Assembly (NCBI GenBank): GCA_964542055.1
Contig: CAZITB010000154.1
Span: 1-5,498 of the forward strand
Origin: CAZITB01 sp964542055
GTDB lineage: Bacteria; Planctomycetota; Phycisphaerae; Sedimentisphaerales; CAMDDF01
Direction: 5' to 3'
Length of the DNA: 5,498 nt
Part shown: piece after piece, positions 1 to 5,498 of the stretch
Position numbering within the stretch: position 1 is the stretch's first letter
How the letters are laid out: every line of letters begins with the position of its first letter
The notes under the pieces: model-generated
Databases searched by the model: none
Seen by the model: only the letters and a program-made list of their open reading frames with translations
What the model was told of the DNA's origin: nothing
Position numbers and translations under genes: made by a program

Positions 1-851
1 GCACTGCGATTGCTTTTATGGTTTTCAATAAAGATCAGCGTCCCGGCGATTACAAGGAGATGGCAAAAATACCAAGGCCTTCTCATGCGGATTTTACGTA
101 TCAGCAGAAGTATGGGGTCAGAGCTTCTAGCGGCGGTGGACGTGCTTCGGCTCGTGAAACGATCGCTCGGGTCTGCGCCGGTGCGATAGCTGAAAAAGTT
201 TTGAAATTGAAATGCGGTATTGAAATCGTGGCATGGGTAAGTTCGGTTGGAAATATTCAAATGCCTGAAATTGATTTTAATGGCATTTCTAGGAATGAAG
301 TGGATGCGGATTTTACGCGCTGCCCTGATATGGAAACTGCAAAAAAGATGGAGAATTTGATACTCGAAACAAAGCAGCAGCAGGATTCGGTGGGCGGAGT
401 AATTTCATGTGTGATTCGTAATTGCCCGGCTGGGTTAGGTGAGCCGGTTTTTGAAAAGTTCGAGGCTTTGCTTGCTCAAGCGATGTTGTCGATTCCTGCT
501 TCGAAAGGTTTTGAGATAGGTTCGGGATTTGCGGGGAGTCGAATGACAGGTTCTCAACATAATGATATGTTTGTGAAGAAGGGAAATAAATTAGGAACTG
601 TAACAAATTTAAGCGGCGGAGTTCAGGGTGGTATTACCAATGGCGAGCCGGTATATTTCAACGTCGCTTTTAAACCCCCTGCCACGATCGGCCGGCAACA
701 GGAAACGTCTGATTTCGAAGGAAATCCTCAAGTGCTGGAATCTAAAGGTCGTCATGATCCGTGTGTGGCTGCCCGTGCGGTACCGGTTGTTGAGAGCATG
801 GCTGCAATTGTAACCGCTGATTGTTTTTTTCGTCAGCAATATCGCATATAA
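1..851 (+). CDS. aroC: Chorismate synthase, 5'-truncated by the window edge
   Basis: This enzyme converts 5-enolpyruvylshikimate-3-phosphate to chorismate, the last step of the shikimate pathway, in the cytoplasm with reduced FMN. The reading frame is open from base 3. The ATG at 18 is internal: the codons before it (TAIAF) and after it (MVFNKDQRPGDY) align with E. coli AroC from about residue 79, so roughly 78 N-terminal residues, including the GESHG motif, lie outside the window. Counting from that Met, the fragment shows RPSHADFTYQQKYG near residues 20-33, with the His equivalent to E. coli His106. It also shows the family signature GGGRASARET near 39-48, PAGLGEPVFEKFEALLA near 135-151, and the C-terminal signature GRHDPCVAARAVP near 242-254. 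The C-terminus is complete and ends shortly after the FFRQQ segment, as is usual. The stop at 849-851 lies three bases before the next gene. No damage is seen. The identification is firm. Confidence 0.96.
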   Translation, partial: TAIAFMVFNKDQRPGDYKEMAKIPRPSHADFTYQQKYGVRASSGGGRASARETIARVCAGAIAEKVLKLKCGIEIVAWVSSVGNIQMPEIDFNGISRNEVDADFTRCPDMETAKKMENLILETKQQQDSVGGVISCVIRNCPAGLGEPVFEKFEALLAQAMLSIPASKGFEIGSGFAGSRMTGSQHNDMFVKKGNKLGTVTNLSGGVQGGITNGEPVYFNVAFKPPATIGRQQETSDFEGNPQVLESKGRHDPCVAARAVPVVESMAAIVTADCFFRQQYRI

Positions 852-854
852 ATT

Positions 855-1418
855 ATGAATGAAAGTTTAAATGAAAAAAAGGCTGCGGTTTTTCTGGATC
901 GTGATGGAACGATCATAGAAGATAATGGTCATTTGTACGATGTTTCTCAGGTTGATTTTTTTGAGGACACTATTGATTCGCTGGTTAGATTGCAGAAGTA
1001 TTTTGACCTGTTTATAATTACAAATCAATCGGGCGTTTCAAAAGGGTTGATTACAATTGAACAGGTTGACTATATCAATTGCCATGTAAGCGGGTATCTT
1101 GGTGATGCAGGAATTCGAATAGTCGAAACATACGTATGTCCGCATCAAAAACAAGATCAATGCTGTTGTATGAAACCTAAACCTTACTTTCTATTTGAAG
1201 CAGCTAAAAAATATGGGATCAATTTAGAGGATTCATTTGTAATTGGTGACCATCCTCATGATGTTGAACTTGCTAAACAAGTACATGCAAAAGGGGTTTA
1301 TCTTCTTACCGGCCATGGAGAAAAACATAGAGATGAACTTGCTGAAGGTGTTATGATTGTTGAGGGTATAAAGCAAGCAGCTGATCTGATATTATCTTTG
1401 CAAAAAAAAAGCCCCTGA
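855..1418 (+). CDS. HAD-IIIA phosphatase, GmhB / HisB-N type
   Basis: This 187-residue cytoplasmic HAD phosphatase has all four motifs. Motif I is DRDGT (residues 15-19, nucleophile Asp15 and acid/base Asp17). Motif II is TNQSG (56-60), the motif III lysine is Lys107, and motif IV is GDHPHD (131-136). Between II and III is the zinc loop of this subfamily, Cys95-x-His97-x5-Cys103-x-Cys105. Known relatives are D-glycero-D-manno-heptose-1,7-bisphosphate 7-phosphatase (GmhB, LPS heptose synthesis) and the histidinol-phosphatase half of HisB. The overall length and the TNQSG...KG segment favour GmhB-like. The zinc loop has the short spacing of E. coli HisB-N and not the longer x12 loop of E. coli GmhB, but many GmhB-like proteins also have short loops, so the substrate is open. 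Two oddities are a CCC triplet at 103-105 and Met106 where Arg is usual (C-R-K-P). The ATG at 855 follows the aroC stop by three bases with no clear Shine-Dalgarno, which suggests coupled translation. The last codons lie in the downstream terminator. Confidence 0.85.
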   Translation: MNESLNEKKAAVFLDRDGTIIEDNGHLYDVSQVDFFEDTIDSLVRLQKYFDLFIITNQSGVSKGLITIEQVDYINCHVSGYLGDAGIRIVETYVCPHQKQDQCCCMKPKPYFLFEAAKKYGINLEDSFVIGDHPHDVELAKQVHAKGVYLLTGHGEKHRDELAEGVMIVEGIKQAADLILSLQKKSP

Positions 1419-1433
1419 AAAATCAAGGGCTTT
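1402..1433 (-). terminator. Hairpin terminator for the leftward secretin gene, overlapping the end of the phosphatase gene
   Basis: Bases 1411-1418 (GCCCCTGA) pair with 1423-1430 (TCAAGGGC) around an AAAA loop, with one C/A mismatch. Three A-T pairs (1408-1410 with 1431-1433) extend the stem. Read on the minus strand, the stem is followed by a run of nine T (complement of A 1402-1410), the classic intrinsic-terminator form, about 20 bases after the secretin stop. Read on the plus strand, the trailing tract is only TTTCAATTTA, so termination of the rightward aroC-phosphatase unit would be weaker. Confidence 0.85.
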
Positions 1434-1453
1434 CAATTTAGTTCACATTTTAA

Positions 1454-4400
1454 TTATCTAGTGAGAGTTTGCATAGCGTCCTGCTCTGCTTCATCTTTGA
1501 TAATAACTGTCGGTTTAACAAGTATCAAGAGAACGTTTTGACGACTTTCTTGGTTTGCATTTCTAAAAAGTCTTCCGAGGTAAGGTATCTTGCTTAAGAC
1601 CGGGACACCTTTTTCGCGTTCGATCTGTTGATTGATTTTCAAACCACCGATCAGCAAAGTACCCTGATCAGGCACGTTAACCCTTGTCTGTATTGTCGTA
1701 GAATCGAGCAACGGTAATGTAACCGGAAACAAAGTACCTGTTTCCTGAGAAGGAATGTCATAAGTTGTACCCAGATCAAGGTTACTTAAAGCAGTTCCGA
1801 TATTAAGTAGAACATATTTTCTATCGGAACTAATAGTTGGAGTGATATTTAAAACAACACCGTCAGAAATCGTATAAATTGTTGGATCAGCAATAGTGAT
1901 TACATTCTCATTATCACCGGTGCTAGTGATCGCCTCAAAATCATAATCACCCACATATGCCTGCTGTTGAGTGATTACTATTGTGGCGCTTTCGCCATTC
2001 ATAACAGTGAGCTTTGGAGCATCCAAAGTTCTCTGATTGGTATTACTCTGAGTAGCACTTAAAAGGAAACTAACCTGCAGGTCATCCATAATACCACCAT
2101 AGGACCCAAAAGCCGACAAAGAAGGGTTGGGTGCACCATCCAAATTATTCTGGATGAAATTCACATTTCCTAAATCACCGCCGAAATCGTAAATTAAATC
2201 CATATCGAAATTGATATTTTCAAGGAAGTCCTCACTTACAGCCAGGAACCTGGCTTCGATAGCTACCTGCATTCCGAATCGTTTGTTAAGATCTGAGATA
2301 AGCTGAGCAACTTGCTGCTGAATTTGGGGCGTCTGTAAAACAATAAGTTGAGTATTCTGGAAAACCTGAATCGTACCCTGTCCGCCATTTTCATACCAGC
2401 TTTCAGGTGAAATAGTCTGCATAATAGTTGTTATGATTTCCTGTACGTTTTCTTCCCTATTTACGTCGGTATCCTCTTGATCGAAATCGGTCATTCCTGT
2501 TTGGCCACCGCCACCGCCGCCTCGTGCCTCTTCACTTTGTCCAAGTTCTGAAATGTTACCTAAATCATAGCTGACATTTACTCTTGGCAACAGCAAATCG
2601 GTTATATCGTAAACCTGTGTTACCATCTGAACTCTCAACTGACTCCTGGTTCCGATAACGATAACCCCTTCTTCAACATTATAAGCCAGTTCAGCCAGAC
2701 CGCCTGAAACTGATTGCAGTAAAAGCTCGAGTCCTTTTCCAAGCGATACGGCAGGCAAGCCTTCCATGTTTATCGGGGTAGATTTTTCAATGAATGCGTT
2801 TTCCGCAAGGTCGTTCCATTTTACAACAATATTGAGGGGCGGGCTTACAGCATTTCGGATTATATTAAAAGCCTCACTTAATGGTGTTTCCGAGGTTAAG
2901 GCAGAAAGGTCAACAACTTTTGAAAGTTGATCGTAAACCTGCATGTCTTCCTTGTTGATACCAGCTTTTACATCGGAATCTCTTTTAGCTGAAATTTCGA
3001 GCCAGTTTCTTGGATAGACAATATCGTTGTCATAAGGAATGCTCGCTTCCATCAGGTTGTGGAATGTTCCAACTTCTTCTTCGTGTATTTCCTGTTTTAG
3101 AGCTAACTGTTTTCTGAAATTGATAGTATCTTGAAGAAGCAGTTCGCTGGTCAAAGCAATGTCATTTTGAGGATCAATAGCAAGGAGAAGTTCAATTTGC
3201 TGCAATGCTTCTTCGTATCTCTGCTGTTTTTGGAAGTTCCTGGCATTTTCAAGTAATTCTGCAATTCTCTTTTGCCTTTCGGCTTCCTGCTGAAGACGGA
3301 ATCTTTCAGCGATTACTCTACCTTCTTCTATTTTTTCTTCCCTGGTCCTGGTCTGCATTGTTTCCATTTCCTGGGCAATTTGATTTTGCATCATCTCCAG
3401 CCTTGCAACGTAATCTCTGTAGAGTTCATCGCCGAGAGCGAGCCTGTTACGATTAACAAGTGTCTGAGCCTGGAGCAGTTTATCCTGAGCTTTTTCGAAT
3501 TCATTTTGTTGTCTGAAATTTTCAGCCGCTGCCAAAGCGTCATCAACTACGGCTTTTGTATAGCTTTGCTGGATACTTCTTTGTCTTGTTACCACATCGA
3601 TATAACTTCCGGTAATCGGATCGGTTTGTGCCTGGTCTTGAGTTTGTGCTGGAGCCTGTGGTGCATCCTGGGGCTGAGTGACAGGGGGCTGGTTCGGTTG
3701 CGCTGGAACCTGTTGGGGCTCTTGAGCAAAATTACCATTGTCATCAGTTTCGATTGCAAGCAAAGGATCTTCAACTTCTACCACATCAGATTGCTGCTGT
3801 TGTAAAGTTTCCTGATCCTCTTGAGCTTCTATTTCATCGAGCATTACATCAATTCTGTCAATATAAGCCTCGGCTGTCTGTCCTGGCGCACCAATTCTAA
3901 TGCCGGTGATTGCTATTTGTTCAAAACCTTCCCTTGCTTGTTCCAACTCGCCTTGTTCAAACAGTGAGACGCTTTGTTGATAAACGTTTTGAAGTCTTTC
4001 CCTTTGCTCGGCTATCAGTGCTTCCACTTGACGGCTTTTTGCCTGTACTTCGCTTTTCATATCAGGAGTTAAGGATTTTTGATTTTGTAAATCCTCCAAG
4101 ACCGACATTGCACTTTTAAGTCTTTCATCAGCGATGTAGGAATCAACAAGATTCATGGTACTTTCAAATTCCTGGAATGCAGAGGACCTTGCTTTTACTT
4201 TTGCCATGAGTTCATCAAGTTCTTGTTTTTGTGAACTGTTAAGATATTGCCTGTATTGGTTTGCTTTTTGGAGAGAAATCATCGCGGCATCGTACATTTC
4301 TTTATTGTACTGAGCTTTTGCAACTATCAAAAACTCCTGAGCCACTCTTTTAAGCTGAATTTCCTTGTTTCCATTGGCAGCAGAAACCTGAGATGTGTAA

Positions 4401-4486
4401 ACTGGAAATACTGAAAGTGAAATGAACAGAGTTAACAAAATACTTACAAACACTCTGCCGGAAAATAATTTCTTTGAACCGTACAT
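1454..4486 (-). CDS. Large secretin-family outer-membrane protein with N-terminal TPR/coiled-coil region
   Basis: Secretins form ring-shaped outer-membrane channels for type II/III secretion, type IV pili or phage export. This 1010-residue protein starts with a Sec signal peptide (basic MYGSKKLFSGR, hydrophobic core about 12-30, likely cleavage after VSA, residue 36). Residues 40-230 are helical with TPR-like units (about 48-78 and 171-192). Residues 253-290 are a Pro/Gln-rich linker. Residues 305-470 are a second helical block with TPR-like units (about 311-345 and 408-444). Residues about 525-615 resemble an STN/secretin N0-type domain, and 656-661 is a six-glycine run in an acidic loop. 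Residues 679-736 resemble a short secretin N-domain. Residues 737-995 are the barrel core, with LDAPKLTVMNGESA (821-834) and the hallmark GVPVLSKIPYLGRLFRN (960-976). I see no cysteine, so it is not a lipoprotein, and only about 15 residues follow the core. No pilus or secretion partners adjoin it, so the exported substrate is unknown. The start is supported by a strong Shine-Dalgarno. The family call is firm; the system is not. Confidence 0.93.
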   Translation of the reverse strand: MYGSKKLFSGRVFVSILLTLFISLSVFPVYTSQVSAANGNKEIQLKRVAQEFLIVAKAQYNKEMYDAAMISLQKANQYRQYLNSSQKQELDELMAKVKARSSAFQEFESTMNLVDSYIADERLKSAMSVLEDLQNQKSLTPDMKSEVQAKSRQVEALIAEQRERLQNVYQQSVSLFEQGELEQAREGFEQIAITGIRIGAPGQTAEAYIDRIDVMLDEIEAQEDQETLQQQQSDVVEVEDPLLAIETDDNGNFAQEPQQVPAQPNQPPVTQPQDAPQAPAQTQDQAQTDPITGSYIDVVTRQRSIQQSYTKAVVDDALAAAENFRQQNEFEKAQDKLLQAQTLVNRNRLALGDELYRDYVARLEMMQNQIAQEMETMQTRTREEKIEEGRVIAERFRLQQEAERQKRIAELLENARNFQKQQRYEEALQQIELLLAIDPQNDIALTSELLLQDTINFRKQLALKQEIHEEEVGTFHNLMEASIPYDNDIVYPRNWLEISAKRDSDVKAGINKEDMQVYDQLSKVVDLSALTSETPLSEAFNIIRNAVSPPLNIVVKWNDLAENAFIEKSTPINMEGLPAVSLGKGLELLLQSVSGGLAELAYNVEEGVIVIGTRSQLRVQMVTQVYDITDLLLPRVNVSYDLGNISELGQSEEARGGGGGGQTGMTDFDQEDTDVNREENVQEIITTIMQTISPESWYENGGQGTIQVFQNTQLIVLQTPQIQQQVAQLISDLNKRFGMQVAIEARFLAVSEDFLENINFDMDLIYDFGGDLGNVNFIQNNLDGAPNPSLSAFGSYGGIMDDLQVSFLLSATQSNTNQRTLDAPKLTVMNGESATIVITQQQAYVGDYDFEAITSTGDNENVITIADPTIYTISDGVVLNITPTISSDRKYVLLNIGTALSNLDLGTTYDIPSQETGTLFPVTLPLLDSTTIQTRVNVPDQGTLLIGGLKINQQIEREKGVPVLSKIPYLGRLFRNANQESRQNVLLILVKPTVIIKDEAEQDAMQTLTR

Positions 4487-4492
4487 TAATGA

Positions 4493-4499
4493 TTCTCCT
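4493..4499 (-). promoter_or_regulatory. Shine-Dalgarno of the secretin gene
   Basis: On the minus strand AGGAGAA lies just upstream of the ATG at 4486, with eight bases between AGGAG and the start codon. It is the strongest ribosome binding site in the window and fixes the start of the secretin. The signal peptide directly after this ATG agrees. Confidence 0.85.
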
Positions 4500-4519
4500 A
4501 TGATAAAAATAATTCCTAC

Positions 4520-4540
4520 GTTGACAGAAATACCGCCAAC
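4520..4540 (-). promoter_or_regulatory. Possible hairpin in the secretin mRNA leader
   Basis: Read on the minus strand, GTTGGC (4540-4535) can pair with GTCAAC (4525-4520) around a nine-base loop, giving six pairs including one G-U. On the plus strand the same position is an A/C mismatch, so the helix is complete only in the leftward transcript. It lies about 20 bases upstream of the Shine-Dalgarno. It is short and may be chance; no known riboswitch or protein site is recognised. Confidence 0.3.
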
Positions 4541-4557
4541 CTTTAAAGATGAACAAG

Positions 4558-4584
4558 TTTATAGAGTTCTAATAGAATTTGCAA
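4558..4584 (-). promoter_or_regulatory. Candidate promoter for the secretin gene
   Basis: On the minus strand TTGCAA (4584-4579) and TATAAA (4563-4558) resemble sigma-70 -35 and -10 boxes. The -10 is good (five of six), but the spacer is only 15 bases, shorter than ideal. Transcription would begin near 4551, giving a leader of about 65 bases. The sigma factor preferences of this organism are unknown, so this is a pattern-based suggestion. Confidence 0.4.
4567..4577. repeat. Short palindrome between the candidate secretin promoter boxes
   Basis: TTCTA and TAGAA form a perfect inverted repeat around a single central base (TTCTAATAGAA). It falls wholly within the spacer of the candidate leftward promoter, where an operator could sit. 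At five bases per arm in AT-rich DNA, it could arise by chance. Confidence 0.35.
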
Positions 4585-4595
4585 GAAAAATTTTA

Positions 4596-4624
4596 TTGAA
4601 GTTATTTCTCACTAAGTGTATAGA
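4596..4624 (+). promoter_or_regulatory. Candidate promoter for tsaB
   Basis: TTGAAG (4596-4601) and TATAGA (4619-4624) are separated by exactly 17 bases, and each matches four of six positions of the sigma-70 consensus. A start near 4631 would give a leader of about 38 bases before the tsaB ATG. The position and spacing are good, but no experiment or conservation supports it here. Confidence 0.4.
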
Positions 4625-4668
4625 AATGAAGTATTTGAAAAAAAACTAACACTAATATCAGGCGTATT

Positions 4669-5388
4669 ATGGGACTTAATGAATCTTCTAAAGAGAATAA
4701 AGGGTTGAATCTGGCTTTTGACACATCTGGAAGAAGCGGCTCGGTTGCGGTTGGAACCGGAGAGCAGATTCTGGCAAAAAGACGGTTTTCAGGCCAAATG
4801 AAGCATAGTTCAGAGCTTTTTACTATTTTAAATGAGCTTTTGAATGGTTTAAATTACCAGCCTGGGGATATTGAAAATATTTTTTTCACTGCTGGCCCGG
4901 GCTCATTTACTGGGCTGAGAATAGGTGTAACAGCAGCAAAAATGATGTATTTGGCAAAAAATAATATTAAAATAGTTGGTTTGAATACGCTGGATTGCCT
5001 GGCTTTGAACGCAATTGGGAAAAATATTTCACGATGCGGGGCAATTTTAGACGCTAAAAGAGGGCTTTTTTTTGTATCTATATATGATATTAATGGTGAA
5101 ACTGCTGAAAAAACACTGGATTATAAACTTTTGAAGGCTGATAAATTCAAAGAATTAATTGCTGATAAGCCAATCACAGTGCTGGGGGAAGGTTTAGTTT
5201 ATTATAGGGATTCGTTTGAAGGGCCAAATGTGGATATAGCAGACGAAGATTTATGGACAGTCAAAATAGAAAATGTTTACAGGCTTGGTTATAAAAAAGC
5301 GACAAAAAACCAATTTGACGACCCGGTAAATCTTATACCGAATTACCTGCGAAGCCCTGAGGCAAAAATCAAGCCTCAAATGTCTTAG
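4669..5388 (+). CDS. tsaB: tRNA N6-threonylcarbamoyladenosine biosynthesis protein TsaB
   Basis: TsaB is the non-catalytic partner and scaffold of TsaD in making t6A37 on tRNAs that read ANN codons, acting in the cytoplasm with TsaC and TsaE. The 239-residue product has the ASKHA-fold opening LAFDTSGRSGSVAVG (15-29), His46 with Ser-Glu-Leu as in other TsaB proteins, the hallmark AGPGSFTGLRIG (75-86), ILDAKRGLFFVS (126-137, where many relatives have DARxGEVY) and the C-terminal PNYLR (224-228). The length is normal for the family. The start at 4669 gives about 12 residues before the usual family beginning, with only a weak AGG (4660-4662) six bases upstream. A TTG at 4705 would give MNLAFDTS, much like typical TsaB N-termini, and remains possible. 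The gene diverges from the secretin gene and probably has its own promoter. The other t6A genes are not in the window. Confidence 0.93.
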   Translation: MGLNESSKENKGLNLAFDTSGRSGSVAVGTGEQILAKRRFSGQMKHSSELFTILNELLNGLNYQPGDIENIFFTAGPGSFTGLRIGVTAAKMMYLAKNNIKIVGLNTLDCLALNAIGKNISRCGAILDAKRGLFFVSIYDINGETAEKTLDYKLLKADKFKELIADKPITVLGEGLVYYRDSFEGPNVDIADEDLWTVKIENVYRLGYKKATKNQFDDPVNLIPNYLRSPEAKIKPQMS

Positions 5389-5402
5389 TTTAGACTGTCA
5401 AG

Positions 5403-5432
5403 TTGGCAAAGACTCGTTTGGGGCGGTGCCAA
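5403..5432. other. Small hairpin in the gene-free stretch after tsaB
   Basis: TTGGCA (5403-5408) and TGCCAA (5427-5432) form a perfect six-base inverted repeat around an 18-base loop. An alternative shorter stem pairs TTTGG (5417-5421) with CCAAA (5429-5433). No T-run follows in either direction, so it is a poor intrinsic terminator. The rest of 5389-5498 shows no gene, tRNA or repeat that I recognise; the next gene probably begins beyond the window. Confidence 0.3.
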
Positions 5433-5498
5433 AACGTCAATTTTCACGGGCAGCAATAAATGTCCAAATTTAAAAATAATTCGTAAGTAGCCTTATAA

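Noticed and set aside
18..851. ATG at 18 as the true start of aroC
   Set aside because: The frame stays open to the window edge and residues before this Met align with the internal part of chorismate synthase, so the gene begins upstream of the window.
3272..3805. A 177-codon open frame on the + strand inside the secretin gene
   Set aside because: It lies opposite the helical and Pro/Gln-rich part of a clear gene, its product is a low-complexity F/L/S-rich sequence with no recognisable domain, and it has no convincing ribosome site.
4521..4549. Exact TTGACA at 4521-4526 as a rightward -35 box
   Set aside because: The best -10 at the right distance (TAAAGA, 17-base spacer) matches only three of six positions, and it lies about 140 bases from tsaB, so the 4596-4624 candidate is preferred.
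4422..4649. A 75-codon open frame on the + strand spanning the secretin start and the divergent intergenic region
   Set aside because: It overlaps the secretin signal peptide and both candidate promoters, has no recognisable domain, and is best explained as chance in AT-rich DNA.
5396..5401. TTGACA on the minus strand after tsaB as a promoter box
   Set aside because: No acceptable -10 box lies 16-18 bases downstream, and it would read into the opposite strand of tsaB.
5389..5490. Open frame of 33 codons continuing in phase after the tsaB stop, as a sign of readthrough or a truncated C-terminus
   Set aside because: This length without a stop is expected fairly often by chance, the encoded sequence is not TsaB-like, and TsaB already has its normal length and C-terminal motif.

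Overview
The window looks like chromosomal DNA of a Gram-negative bacterium with a moderately low GC content (roughly 40 % by eye). The Gram-negative inference rests on a large exported secretin, which needs an outer membrane. The secretin's build (signal peptide, long TPR/coiled-coil region, proline/glutamine linker, STN-like domain, secretin barrel) and the style of the chorismate synthase suggest to me the Planctomycetota/PVC group, perhaps a low-GC Phycisphaerae lineage. That placement is from memory of the families and is not proven here.

Layout, left to right. (1) Positions 1-851, + strand: the C-terminal three quarters of chorismate synthase (aroC), cut by the window edge. (2) Positions 855-1418, + strand: a HAD-IIIA phosphatase of the GmhB/HisB-N type with a compact zinc loop, three bases after the aroC stop and so probably coupled to it. 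(3) Positions 1402-1433: a hairpin terminator in the convergent junction. It works best for the leftward gene, and its U-tract and one stem arm are written inside the last codons of the phosphatase gene. (4) Positions 1454-4486, - strand: a 1010-residue secretin-family protein with no pilus or type II secretion genes beside it in this window. (5) Positions 4487-4668: a 182-base divergent intergenic region with a strong Shine-Dalgarno for the secretin, candidate promoters in both directions, a short palindrome and a possible leader hairpin. (6) Positions 4669-5388, + strand: tsaB, a subunit of the tRNA t6A-modification machinery. (7) Positions 5389-5498: no gene recognised; one small hairpin.

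The genes do not form a single pathway. aroC makes chorismate for aromatic compounds, tsaB supports tRNA modification, and the phosphatase probably acts on a sugar phosphate or histidinol phosphate. The secretin is a single-gene leftward unit between these rightward housekeeping genes. The most unusual item is that secretin: about half of its length is helical repeat and linker sequence rather than the usual N0-N3 ring domains. No CRISPR array, tRNA, rRNA or transposase was seen.
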